A stretch of 64,000 nt of DNA from assembly GCA_016720545.1 (NCBI GenBank), contig JADKKK010000001.1:434001-498000 (forward strand), given 5' to 3'. Position numbers and translations under genes: made by a program. Positions 7,771-16,072 of this stretch are shown here, piece after piece. Each line of letters starts with the position of its first letter. Position 1 is the first letter of the stretch. The notes below the pieces were generated by a model. The model was not told where the DNA came from. It searched no databases and saw nothing but the letters and a program-made list of their open reading frames with translations. This DNA comes from Myxococcales bacterium. Its GTDB lineage: Bacteria; Myxococcota_A; Polyangia; Polyangiales; Polyangiaceae.

Positions 7771-9447
7771 CTACGGGGCCGAGGTCACGACGAGCGGAGT
7801 CGGCGCGGTCACGTCACGGCCCAGGGTGAGCCACAGCGTGCCGGTGGAGCGCACGAGGCTGGGGAAGAAGTCGACGTCGCGACGGAGCGTCTCCGTCCCG
7901 AGCGTGATGGTGGAGGGCACCGCCGCGCCCTTGAAGCCGTGGATGACGAACACCGGTCGGTGCAGGCCACCCGCGCCCGGCGTGACGGTGAGGCTCACGG
8001 CGCCCTGGGCGTCGGCGTCGATCTCCCACACGCCGTACACCGCGTTCCAGCCTGCAAACGCGTAGGGCGCGCTCGCCGTTCGGGCGATGCCCTCGGGGCC
8101 CGCGCGACGGACGGCGCCGCGGGTGGCGACGAGCGTCGAGTCGAGGCTGGCCTCGATCTCCGCGACCTGCGCGGCCACCGCGCCGGCCGACTTGGCCCCG
8201 AGGACGAGGTAGTTCGAGTGGCTCTGGTAGGGATACCCGGAGACCTGCCGCTGATCGCCATACGCATCGTAGAGCCGACTGCCCACTGCCCCGCGGCGGA
8301 GGCCCCACGCCATGCGCTTCGAGCGAGTCTCGCCGGATGAGATCTCGTATTGATTGAGCTGGTAAGGCCAGTTCCAATCGATGGGCATGGTCTGCGTCGC
8401 CGGCGAGCCCGGCCCGACGACCTTGTTCGCGCTCGTGCGACCCCAGTTATTGTAGAGCCAGGTGCCGCCCGCGTCCTTCGTCGTGAAGTCGACGGTCTGG
8501 ACACTGCCCATCTCGGAGTCCGTGGAGTTGTTCCACATATGGACATACGGAATGCGATTCGGTTGCGAGTAGTCCCACGGAGACGAGTTGAGGACCGGGC
8601 CGGGGCCCGTGGTCTTGAACTTGTAGGCGTCGCCCCAAGCCACACCGTCGACCGTGCCCCCCGTACCGTTCTCGAACGCGAGATCGCCATACGGCGCGCG
8701 GTCGTCGGAGTCGAGCCGATCGGCGGGCGCGCGGGTCATGTCGTACGTGACCGACCACAGCGGGTGATCCTTGCCTGTCGCAAAGAACCAGTGGAGGACG
8801 ATCGTCACGGGCCCGTTGGGCCACCCCGTCGCGTCGAACGCGAACTCGTGAATCACGTGGTGCGGTCCGAGCAGGACCTGACGGTACGTGCCGAACTGGT
8901 AGAGCGACGACCAGAGGTTCCCGGTGCCGTTCAGGTGGTTGATGGTGTAGCCCCAGCCGGGGTGGTCGGGGCGGCCGCCCTTGACCGTCATGGCCGTGCC
9001 GTCGGGCTTCTCGTAAGTGAGCTGGCGCAGGTACCCGCCGGTGTACCCGGACGGATCGCGGGCCGTGTTCCGTACGAGCGCCGCAGAGCGAGGCTTGCCG
9101 CGCGAGTCGAGCCACGTGAACACGTCGCTCAGGTAGCCGTCGAACGAGCGCGACGGGTCGAGGGTGATCTGACCGGGCACCGGCGGCGTCGGAGGCTCGG
9201 CGTCCGCCGCGTCCGCGGGACTCTCCGCGTCGGGCGTCGCGCCGTCCTCCGAGGCCGCGTCGGGGGCCGCGTCGCCGACTGGTGTGACCGTCGACGTCGC
9301 GTCGGGACCTACGGTCGACCCATCGGACGTCGCCGGACCGGCCGGGGTAGTGCCGCACGCGACGAAGGGGATTACCGCGGCGGTGAGCGCGAGCGCAAGG
9401 AGAGGAGCGATGGAGCGCGCGCGGCGCCACGAGACGTGCGAAGCCAT
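7771..9447 (-). CDS. Large secreted lipoprotein of unknown function
   Basis: 558 residues. The signal peptide ends at VACG (about residue 30), followed by an Asp/Ala/Ser/Pro-rich linker to about residue 95, the pattern seen in other lipoproteins of this window. The remaining ~460 residues are rich in Trp, Tyr, Gly and Asn, with motifs such as WGYTINHLNGTGNLW and LGPHHVIHEF, suggesting an extracellular beta-structured fold, perhaps carbohydrate-related. I do not recognise a family. A Cys-poor globular region and a C-terminal beta-sandwich-like end (PSTITLGTETL...LWLTLGRDV) are visible. Confidence 0.75.
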   Translation of the reverse strand: MASHVSWRRARSIAPLLALALTAAVIPFVACGTTPAGPATSDGSTVGPDATSTVTPVGDAAPDAASEDGATPDAESPADAADAEPPTPPVPGQITLDPSRSFDGYLSDVFTWLDSRGKPRSAALVRNTARDPSGYTGGYLRQLTYEKPDGTAMTVKGGRPDHPGWGYTINHLNGTGNLWSSLYQFGTYRQVLLGPHHVIHEFAFDATGWPNGPVTIVLHWFFATGKDHPLWSVTYDMTRAPADRLDSDDRAPYGDLAFENGTGGTVDGVAWGDAYKFKTTGPGPVLNSSPWDYSQPNRIPYVHMWNNSTDSEMGSVQTVDFTTKDAGGTWLYNNWGRTSANKVVGPGSPATQTMPIDWNWPYQLNQYEISSGETRSKRMAWGLRRGAVGSRLYDAYGDQRQVSGYPYQSHSNYLVLGAKSAGAVAAQVAEIEASLDSTLVATRGAVRRAGPEGIARTASAPYAFAGWNAVYGVWEIDADAQGAVSLTVTPGAGGLHRPVFVIHGFKGAAVPSTITLGTETLRRDVDFFPSLVRSTGTLWLTLGRDVTAPTPLVVTSAP

Positions 9448-9492
9448 ACGAAAAAACTACGCGCCGCCCGCGCTGGGCGCACGCCGATTCGG

Positions 9493-10254
9493 TCAGTACC
9501 GCTCCTTCGGCTCGTCCGCCGAGGTGAGCTCGACCTTCGGCAGCACGTCGTGGATGAAGCGGTCGCGGACCTCCCTCGCCCGGCCGTCCTCGCCGCGCGA
9601 GGGCACGGCGACGCCCACGATGAGGCAGGAGCCCTTGCCCCACGCGGGGTAGGCCGCGTACGCGGCGGCGTAGTTGTCGCGCGCGACGAGCGTCGCGGTC
9701 TTCGCGAACACCGAGTCGATCTCCACGATGCGCGGGCTGTCTACGGGCTTCGCTCGCCAGCCCACCGCGATGGGGGAGTCGCGGTGGAGCTCCACCTCGA
9801 ACGCCTCGACCCACGGCGTGGCCCAGGCCTCGAACGACTTCGTGCACGCCCCGGCCACCGTGTTGTCGTCGACGTGCGTGACCACCGCCCCGACGACCGC
9901 GTGGTGCCCCTTGCCGTAGCGGAAACCGACGAGGCTCGGGATCGACCAGAAGCGCACGCGGGTCCACGAGGGGCCGTCGGGGAGCGGGAGCCGGACCGAG
10001 CCCTGCCGGTCGGTCTGGGGTCGCGTGGCGGCCACCTTCAGCTGCTCGAGCGCCGCGGCGTGCTCCGTGCCGCCTTCGCCCCCTTTGGCGGCCCCGCCGT
10101 TGTCTTTGGGCGGGGGCGCAGCGAGGACGGGCGTGCGCGCCTCCGGCGGGGGGCTCGAGCACGCGGAGGCCGCGAGCGCCGCGAGCGCACCAGCTAGGCG
10201 CGCGAAGACCGTGAGCCTCGAGAGGGGCGTGTGCGTATGCGGAGCTTCTCGCAT
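9493..10254 (-). CDS. Hypothetical lipoprotein
   Basis: 253 residues. The signal peptide with lipobox LAASAC (about 27-32) is followed by a Pro/Ala/Gly linker to about residue 65. The mature domain begins around the PDGPSWTRVRFWSIPSLVGFRYGKGHHAV region and has two Cys (in AGACTKSFEAW and GKGSCLIVGV) that could form a disulphide in the periplasm. No family recognised. The upstream 115 bp to the start of the divergent PEP carboxykinase gene should hold both promoters; I see no convincing -35/-10 pair there. Confidence 0.72.
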   Translation of the reverse strand: MREAPHTHTPLSRLTVFARLAGALAALAASACSSPPPEARTPVLAAPPPKDNGGAAKGGEGGTEHAAALEQLKVAATRPQTDRQGSVRLPLPDGPSWTRVRFWSIPSLVGFRYGKGHHAVVGAVVTHVDDNTVAGACTKSFEAWATPWVEAFEVELHRDSPIAVGWRAKPVDSPRIVEIDSVFAKTATLVARDNYAAAYAAYPAWGKGSCLIVGVAVPSRGEDGRAREVRDRFIHDVLPKVELTSADEPKERY

Positions 10255-10368
10255 CTCCTAAGAACCATGGACCCGCGCGGGCCTCCTGTCATGGGGGGCG
10301 TTCTATCACCTCACGAATGAGTGTCGCCATCTTCGGCGCCTTGGGTGCCAAGTCCGCGAAAACGCGGT

Positions 10369-12168
10369 ATGGCGTTGCCCATGAGCTCCGCTGCCCCCCC
10401 CACGAAAAACGTTCACCTCCTCGAGTGGGTCAATGAGATGGCCCAGCTGACCAAGCCCGACAGCATCGTCTGGTGCGATGGCTCCGAGGCCGAAAAGGAA
10501 AGCCTCACCGCCCTCGCCGTCAAACAGGGCATCCTCGAGCCCCTCAGCGCCGAGAAGCTGCCCAACTGCTTCCTGCACCGCTCGAACCCGAACGACGTGG
10601 CGCGCGTCGAGCACCTCACGTTCATCTGCACGCCGACCAAGCAGGAGGCCGGCCCGACGAACAATTGGATGGCCCCGGACGAGGCCTACGCGATGATGTC
10701 GAAGCACTTCGACGGATCGATGAAGGGCCGCACGATGTACGTCGTGCCGTACGTGATGGGGCCCCTGGGCTCGCCGATGAGCAAGGTCGGCGTGGAGCTC
10801 ACGGACAGCGTCTACGTGGCGATCAACATGCGCATCATGACCCGCATGGGCGCGGGCGCGCTCGCCATGCTCGGCGACTCCAACGACTTCAACCGCGGGC
10901 TTCACTCCACGCTCGACGTGAACCCGGAGCGCCGCTTCATCTGCCACTTCCCCCAGGACAACGCGATCTGGAGCTGCGGGTCGGGCTATGGCGGCAACGT
11001 GCTGCTCGGCAAGAAGTGCCTCGCGCTCCGCATCGGCAGCTACCTCGGCCGCAAAGAGGGCTGGCTCGCGGAGCACATGCTCATCCTCGGAGTGGAGAGC
11101 CCCGAGGGCGAGATGACCTACGTCGCCGCCGCGTTCCCGAGCGCGTGCGGCAAGACCAACTTCGCCATGATGATCCCGCCCAAGCGCTTCAAGGGCTGGA
11201 AGATCTGGACGGTCGGGGACGACATCGCTTGGATGCGCGTCGGCGAGGACGGGCGCCTCTACGCGGTGAACCCCGAGTTCGGCTACTTCGGCGTGGCGCC
11301 GGGCACGAGCAACGAGTCGAACCCGAACGCGATGAAGACCATCGCGCGGGATACCATTTACACGAACGTCGCCAAGACGCCGGACGGCGACGTGTGGTGG
11401 GAGGGCAAAGACGGCCCGATGCCGCCCGAGCTCATCGACTGGAAGGGCAACCCGTGGAGCCCCAAGTCCACCGAGAAGGCGGCGCACCCGAACTCTCGCT
11501 TCACCGCCCCGGCGACCAACAACCCGGTCATCTCGAAGTTCTACGACGATCCGGAGGGGGTGCCCATCTCGGCGATCATCTTCGGCGGCCGCCGCGCGAC
11601 CACCGTGCCGCTGGTCATGCAGGCCTTCAACTGGCTCAACGGCGTGTTCTTCGGCGCCACCCTCGGCTCCGAGACCACCGCCGCGGCCACCGGCAAGGTC
11701 GGCGTCGTGCGCCGCGATCCGTTCGCGATGCTGCCCTTCTGCGGGTACAACATGGGCGACTACTTCCAGCACTGGCTGTCGATGCAGTCGCGCATCGCGA
11801 ACCCGCCGAAGATCTTCCTCGTCAACTGGTTCCGGAAGAGCAAAGACGGCAAGTTCCTCTGGCCCGGCTTCGGCGAGAACATGCGCGTGCTCAAGTGGAT
11901 CGTCGACCGCTCGCGCCTGCGCGTCGGCGGCCACGAGACGCTCCTCGGCTGGGTCCCCAAGGCGGGCGATCTCGACCTCTCCGGGCTGAACATCAGCGCC
12001 GAGCAGGTCGACGAGGCCACTCACATCGACGTCGACGAGTGGAAGAACGAGCTCTCCTCGCTCGACGAGTTCTTCGGCACGATCGGCGACACGCTGCCGA
12101 AGCCGCTGAAGCTGCAGCGAGATCTTCTCCTCGCGCGCATCGAGTCGTACCTCCCGCAGCCGGAGTAG
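10369..12168 (+). CDS. pckG: Phosphoenolpyruvate carboxykinase (GTP)
   Basis: Catalyses oxaloacetate + GTP to PEP + CO2 + GDP, the committed step of gluconeogenesis. From ATG 10369 it is 599 residues, the usual length for the GTP family. Key signatures are the P-loop with the reactive cysteine, PSACGKTN; the metal/substrate region DDIAWMR; RRATTVPLV; and the FGENMRVLKWIVDR C-terminal segment. A GTG at 10321 or ATG at 10381 could also start the frame; 10381 would remove only MALP. It is monocistronic: divergent gene upstream, strong terminator downstream. Presence of the GTP enzyme rather than the ATP form is common in myxobacteria. Confidence 0.96.
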   Translation: MALPMSSAAPPTKNVHLLEWVNEMAQLTKPDSIVWCDGSEAEKESLTALAVKQGILEPLSAEKLPNCFLHRSNPNDVARVEHLTFICTPTKQEAGPTNNWMAPDEAYAMMSKHFDGSMKGRTMYVVPYVMGPLGSPMSKVGVELTDSVYVAINMRIMTRMGAGALAMLGDSNDFNRGLHSTLDVNPERRFICHFPQDNAIWSCGSGYGGNVLLGKKCLALRIGSYLGRKEGWLAEHMLILGVESPEGEMTYVAAAFPSACGKTNFAMMIPPKRFKGWKIWTVGDDIAWMRVGEDGRLYAVNPEFGYFGVAPGTSNESNPNAMKTIARDTIYTNVAKTPDGDVWWEGKDGPMPPELIDWKGNPWSPKSTEKAAHPNSRFTAPATNNPVISKFYDDPEGVPISAIIFGGRRATTVPLVMQAFNWLNGVFFGATLGSETTAAATGKVGVVRRDPFAMLPFCGYNMGDYFQHWLSMQSRIANPPKIFLVNWFRKSKDGKFLWPGFGENMRVLKWIVDRSRLRVGGHETLLGWVPKAGDLDLSGLNISAEQVDEATHIDVDEWKNELSSLDEFFGTIGDTLPKPLKLQRDLLLARIESYLPQPE

Positions 12169-12199
12169 CCAGGCCGCGCCCGGCGCCCGGCGCTACCAT

Positions 12200-12243
12200 G
12201 AAGCGATCCGCCCTCGAGCCGAGCGGCGGGTCGCTTCTTTCTT
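12200..12243 (+). terminator. Rho-independent terminator after pckG
   Basis: A 13-bp stem (12200-12212 with 12225-12237, one G-T wobble), 12-base loop, then a T-rich run TTTCTTT. It begins 32 bp after the pckG stop and is the clearest intrinsic terminator in the window, where most other hairpins lack a T tract. Confidence 0.8.
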
Positions 12244-12268
12244 TGCGCTGGAGCGTACCTCGCTCACG

Positions 12269-12979
12269 ATGTCGCCGATGAGCGCCTCGCCTCCCGCCGC
12301 GTCCGCCGCCCTGCGGCTCCTCCTGCTGCTCGGAGGCCTCGCGTTGGCCGCGTGTGGCGAGAACGAGCCGCCCCCCGCCGTCCCCGGGGGGCCACACCCC
12401 GGCGCGAGCGTCGCCCCCACCGCGTCGGCCGTGGCGGCGCCCCTTCCCGACGACGTCGCGTGCGCGCGGCGCAAGGCGCGCGAGGCGTCGTGTCCCGGAG
12501 CGACCCCCGGCGACGCCGAGGTGCGTGGCAGGGTGTGCATGAGCGAGCGCGCGTGCCTCGCGACCGTCTGGAGACAAGACGCGATCGACCGCTACATGGC
12601 GTGCCGCAGCGACTCGCCCTGCGGGACCGACTGCCAGCGGGAGGTCGCCAAGAAGACCGCGCCCGGGCCAGCGCTCGTCACGGCCACCGCGCAGTGCCAG
12701 AAGCTCTGCGCCGGAGGCGGCAGCGATGGCGCGCCGCTCTGCTCGCAGGTCCTGGGGAAGTTCGCGGCCTGGTCGGCAGACGCGCAGGCGCAGGCCACCC
12801 AATGCTTCTCGGAGAAGAGCGACTGCTTCGACGCGCTCGAGTGCGCGCGCAAGGCGGCGAGCGGGCCAGAGGCGGATCGCGACGCGTGCCTCGGCAAGGC
12901 CGTGGGGCGGGCCTGCCTCGACGGCGGCGACGCGCCGATGTGCCGCGAGGTGCGCGAGCTGTTGCGGCCGAAGAAGTAG
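12269..12979 (+). CDS. Cysteine-rich lipoprotein of unknown function
   Basis: 236 residues; the ATG at 12269 gives a signal peptide with lipobox LALAAC (about 24-29). After a Pro/Gly/Ala linker the mature domain holds some 14 cysteines in spaced pairs (CARRK...SCPG, VCMSERACLA, CRSDSPCGTDC, CQKLCAGG, CFSEKSDCFDALEC, ACLDGG...MCREV). This suggests a disulphide-stabilised helical repeat like those in many myxobacterial surface lipoproteins. Its own promoter must lie between the pckG terminator and the start. Partner unknown. Confidence 0.78.
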   Translation: MSPMSASPPAASAALRLLLLLGGLALAACGENEPPPAVPGGPHPGASVAPTASAVAAPLPDDVACARRKAREASCPGATPGDAEVRGRVCMSERACLATVWRQDAIDRYMACRSDSPCGTDCQREVAKKTAPGPALVTATAQCQKLCAGGGSDGAPLCSQVLGKFAAWSADAQAQATQCFSEKSDCFDALECARKAASGPEADRDACLGKAVGRACLDGGDAPMCREVRELLRPKK

Positions 12980-12999
12980 CCTCGACTCGGCCCGCGCGG

Positions 13000-13344
13000 T
13001 CAGCCGGAGCGCTTCGCCGCGGAGTCCATGTCGGGCCTCGCGGCCCCCTTGGCGAGCCCGGGCCCGTCGACGCGCGCGACGCGGCGCTCCTCCGCGAGCA
13101 GAGCACGCAGGCGCGCGACCTCGGCGAGGCACCCCCGCTCTCGCGCGCCGCCAGCGCCCTCCTCGGCGCGGTAGACACGCGCGAGCTCGAGCGCGCGGAA
13201 GGCCGCGTCGTAGAGCCACCCGCGACGCGCGTCCCGCAGGACCCGCCCCCCGAGCTCACTGCGGCACGCTGCGCACGCCACGCACCGGAGATCCGAGAGG
13301 TCTTCGTCGGCGCGAGGGCGCGCGCAGGTCGGGCAGAGGCTCAT
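13000..13344 (-). CDS. Small zinc-ribbon protein
   Basis: 114 residues. The N-terminus has CPTCARPRADEDLSDLRC followed by CAAC, three spaced CxxC-like elements that could bind one or two zinc ions. The rest is Ala/Arg/Glu-rich and probably helical or coiled-coil (about 45-95). No named family recognised. Good GC3 on the minus strand supports coding here. A 131-bp gap separates it from the upstream EVE-domain gene on the same strand. Confidence 0.55.
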   Translation of the reverse strand: MSLCPTCARPRADEDLSDLRCVACAACRSELGGRVLRDARRGWLYDAAFRALELARVYRAEEGAGGARERGCLAEVARLRALLAEERRVARVDGPGLAKGAARPDMDSAAKRSG

Positions 13345-13475
13345 GGTCGCCGGGGAGTGTGGCGGGTCTCCGCCGAAATGGCGAGTTTCAGGGCGAGCCC
13401 TCGCCTCCGCCTCCGGCTCGCGTTCGACCTTCGTTCGCCCCTTCGGCCTCACTTCAGGTCCTTGGCGGCGCGACG

Positions 13476-13895
13476 TCAGCCCTTCGGGAGCTTGGTCTTG
13501 CCGAGCTCGAGGATGACGGCGAGCTCCGCGGCCTCCACCTTCGTCACGCTGATGCGAGAGCGCTTCACCATCGCCATGTCCTTCAGCAGCGGGTGGGCCT
13601 TCATGGTGGCCAGATCCACCGGCACCTTCAGCGGCACCACGGGGGCGAGGTCGACGCCGCTCCAGTCCTCCGTCGTCGTGGGATCTTGGCAGGCCTCCTT
13701 CACCACCTTGGCGATGCCGACGATCTCCTTGCCGTGGTTCGAGTGGTAGAAGAGCGCGACGTCGCCGAGCTTCATGGCCCTCAGGTTGTTTCGCGCCTCG
13801 AAGTTGCGGACCCCGTCCCAGAACGTGCGGCCCTGCTCGACGAGTCGCTGCCACGGGTACTTGGCCGGTTCGCTCTTCACGAGCCACGCGTTCAT
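13476..13895 (-). CDS. EVE domain-containing protein (thymocyte nuclear protein 1-like)
   Basis: A single EVE domain (PUA-like fold) of 139 residues, starting at NAWLVKSEP. Hallmarks are WLVKSEPxxYPW, FWDGVRNFEARNNLRAMKLGD and ALFYHSNHGKEIVGIAKVV. EVE domains are thought to bind modified nucleobases in DNA or RNA. Standalone bacterial copies like this are widespread, and their role is not settled. A longer start 33 bp upstream is possible but adds a non-conserved basic leader. It lies divergent from the deoxynucleoside kinase gene. Confidence 0.92.
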   Translation of the reverse strand: MNAWLVKSEPAKYPWQRLVEQGRTFWDGVRNFEARNNLRAMKLGDVALFYHSNHGKEIVGIAKVVKEACQDPTTTEDWSGVDLAPVVPLKVPVDLATMKAHPLLKDMAMVKRSRISVTKVEAAELAVILELGKTKLPKG

Positions 13896-14081
13896 GGCGA
13901 CACCTCGCCTGCGGCTCGGGGCCGCCATCGACCGTCGTTCGCCCCGGCAGGGCTCACTTCCAGGTTCTTGACCATGACCCAGAACCTACCAGGAAAGCTC
14001 GACGGCGACCCATCAACCACCGCTCCGTCGAGGCCCTCAGCGTGGGGGTCGTGTGGGCCGGGTGTCGTGTAGGCTGGCCGT

Positions 14082-14708
14082 GTGGAGCCTAAACGCCGGT
14101 ACGTCGCGGTCGCGGGCACGATAGGCGCGGGGAAGACCTCGCTCACGGCGTGGCTCGTGAAGCGCTACGGTTTTCGGCCGTTCTACGAGCCGAACGACGA
14201 CAACCCCTACCTGGCCGACTTCTACGCCGACATGAAGCGCTGGGCGCTGCAGTCGCAGCTCTTCTTTCTGGCGCACAAGATCAAGCTCCACCAGGAGCTC
14301 GACCGCGCCCGGGCCGCGGGCCCCGTGGTCATCGATCGCACCGTGTACGAGGACGCCGAGATCTTCGCGCGGAACCTCCACCGCCAGGGTGTGCTCGACA
14401 AGCGCGACTTTGGTGTATACTACACGCTCTACGAAGGCATCCGCGAGAGCCTGCGGCCCCCCGATCTGCTCATCGCGCTCACGTGCTCGCTGCGCGCCAC
14501 CAAGCGGCGTATCCAGTCGCGCGGCCGCGCCATGGAGTCGGCGATCCCCGACGCGTACCTCCGCAGGCTCCACCGCCTCTACGAGGAGTGGTTCGAGGGC
14601 TACACGCTCTCACCCATCGTGCGCATCGACACGACCGACCTCGACTACGTGGAGAACCTCGTCGATCTCATCGAGCTGCAACGCCGGGTCGACGAGGCCC
14701 TCGCCTAG
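14082..14708 (+). CDS. Deoxynucleoside kinase (deoxyadenosine/deoxyguanosine kinase family)
   Basis: Phosphorylates a deoxynucleoside with ATP in the salvage pathway. 208 residues, GTG start. Motifs: P-loop GTIGAGKTS (about 12-20), substrate/acid segment FYEPNDDNPYLADFY, DRTVYEDAEIF (the DRS-like motif with catalytic acid), and the lid/arginine region RATKRRIQSRGR. The pattern matches the dGK/dAK branch found in Bacteroidetes and myxobacteria rather than thymidine kinases. It is monocistronic; the upstream 186 bp separates it from the divergent EVE gene. Confidence 0.93.
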   Translation: MEPKRRYVAVAGTIGAGKTSLTAWLVKRYGFRPFYEPNDDNPYLADFYADMKRWALQSQLFFLAHKIKLHQELDRARAAGPVVIDRTVYEDAEIFARNLHRQGVLDKRDFGVYYTLYEGIRESLRPPDLLIALTCSLRATKRRIQSRGRAMESAIPDAYLRRLHRLYEEWFEGYTLSPIVRIDTTDLDYVENLVDLIELQRRVDEALA

Positions 14709-14872
14709 CTGCCCGTTCAGCGCGGTTTACCCAACTTTACGCGGCTCGACACCTCCATGCCGCCCCGGACATCCTACGGTCTAGTGGGCCGCGTTTGCCG
14801 ACCGCGCGACCGCGCTTTGGCGACGCGAGACCGCGCGACCACCTCCCCGCCCGCGTCCGAGCGCATCGCCCC

Positions 14873-16030
14873 ATGAACCTCCCCCGCATCCTCGTGTTCG
14901 TCCTCGTGATGACCCTCGTCGTGGGCGGGGGCCACTACTACCTCTACGCGCGCCTCGTGCGAGACACCGAGCTGCCCCAGGGGTGGGCCCGCCTCGCGAC
15001 CACCGTGCTCGTCGGCATGCCGGTGCTCACCGTCCTTGGCATGACCCTCGCGCGCGGGCCTCGCGCCCTCGCCTCTCCCGTCGCGTGGGCCGCGTTCGTG
15101 TGGATGGGGCTCGCGTTCTTCCTCTTGCTCGGCGTCGCCGCCGGCGACGTCGTGCGGGTCGGCCTTCGGGCCGCCGCGCTCGCGAGCCCGGGCCTCCGTG
15201 ATCCGGAGCGACGGCTGTTCTTCGCCCGCTTGCTCGGCGGCTTCGCGGCGTTTGGCGGGGTAGGCCTCGCGGCGGGTGGGATGCGCAGCGCCCTCGGCGA
15301 GACCGCCGTTCAGCGGGTGAAGGTGTCCCTGCGGGGCCTCAGCCGCTCCGGCTACCGCATCGTGCAAATCTCCGACGTCCACGTCGGCCCGACCATCGGC
15401 AGAGACTTCATCGCGGCGTTGGTCGCGCGCATCAACGCGCTCTCCCCCGACGCCGTCGTCATCACCGGGGACCTCGTCGACGGCAGCGTCGCGGAGCTCG
15501 CCGCTCACGTCGCGCCGCTCCGCGACCTCGCCGCGCGCGACGGCGTCTTCTTCGTGACGGGCAACCACGAGTACTACTCCGGGGCCGACGCGTGGCTCGC
15601 CCACCTGTCGACCTTGGGAGTGCGCGCGCTCCGGAACGAGCGCGTCTCGCTCGGAGGCGAGCACGGCTTCGACCTCGCCGGCATCGACGACGCGTCGGCG
15701 CACCAGTTCGGCGCCGGCCACGGGGCCGATCTCACCGCGGCGCTCGCGGGGCGGGACACGAAGCGCGCGGTCGTGCTGCTCGCCCACCAGCCACGCGCGG
15801 CGCTCGAGGCCGCGAAGCACGGCGTGTCCCTCGTCCTCTCGGGGCACACCCACGGCGGCCAGATGTTCCCGTGGAACCACGTGGTGAAGCTCCAGCAGCC
15901 GTTCATCGCGGGGCTCTACCGCCACCTCGACACCCAGGTCTACGTGAGCTGCGGCACGGGATACTGGGGCCCTCCCATGCGGGTGGGGGCCCCGGCGGAG
16001 ATCACCGAGATCGAGCTCGTGGCGGCCTGA
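14873..16030 (+). CDS. Membrane-anchored metallophosphoesterase (YkuE/YaeI-like)
   Basis: 385 residues. Four hydrophobic segments in the first ~130 residues (FVLVMTLVVGGGHYYLY; ATTVLVGMPVLTVLG; WAAFVWMGLAFFLLLGVAAG; LLGGFAAFGGVGLAAGG) anchor a phosphoesterase domain. Its metal sites are ISDVHVGP, GDLVDG, GNHEYY, a single His in LLAHQPRA and GHTHGGQ. These are the five canonical blocks of calcineurin-like phosphoesterases; relatives hydrolyse UDP-diacylglucosamine or phosphodiesters. Substrate not predictable. The 164-bp gap upstream shows no other gene. Confidence 0.93.
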   Translation: MNLPRILVFVLVMTLVVGGGHYYLYARLVRDTELPQGWARLATTVLVGMPVLTVLGMTLARGPRALASPVAWAAFVWMGLAFFLLLGVAAGDVVRVGLRAAALASPGLRDPERRLFFARLLGGFAAFGGVGLAAGGMRSALGETAVQRVKVSLRGLSRSGYRIVQISDVHVGPTIGRDFIAALVARINALSPDAVVITGDLVDGSVAELAAHVAPLRDLAARDGVFFVTGNHEYYSGADAWLAHLSTLGVRALRNERVSLGGEHGFDLAGIDDASAHQFGAGHGADLTAALAGRDTKRAVVLLAHQPRAALEAAKHGVSLVLSGHTHGGQMFPWNHVVKLQQPFIAGLYRHLDTQVYVSCGTGYWGPPMRVGAPAEITEIELVAA

Positions 16031-16072
16031 GCCGCGCGAGCGGCGCGCGCGAACTGTTGCTACGCTCCAAGC

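Noticed and set aside
8350..10197. A 615-codon plus-strand frame over two lipoprotein genes
   Set aside because: Same high-GC shadow effect: no motif, composition typical of antisense frames, and the minus strand has signal peptides and good coding bias.
10473..12281. A second long plus-strand frame inside pckG
   Set aside because: Out-of-frame shadow of the PEP carboxykinase, with an Arg-rich composition and no conserved blocks.
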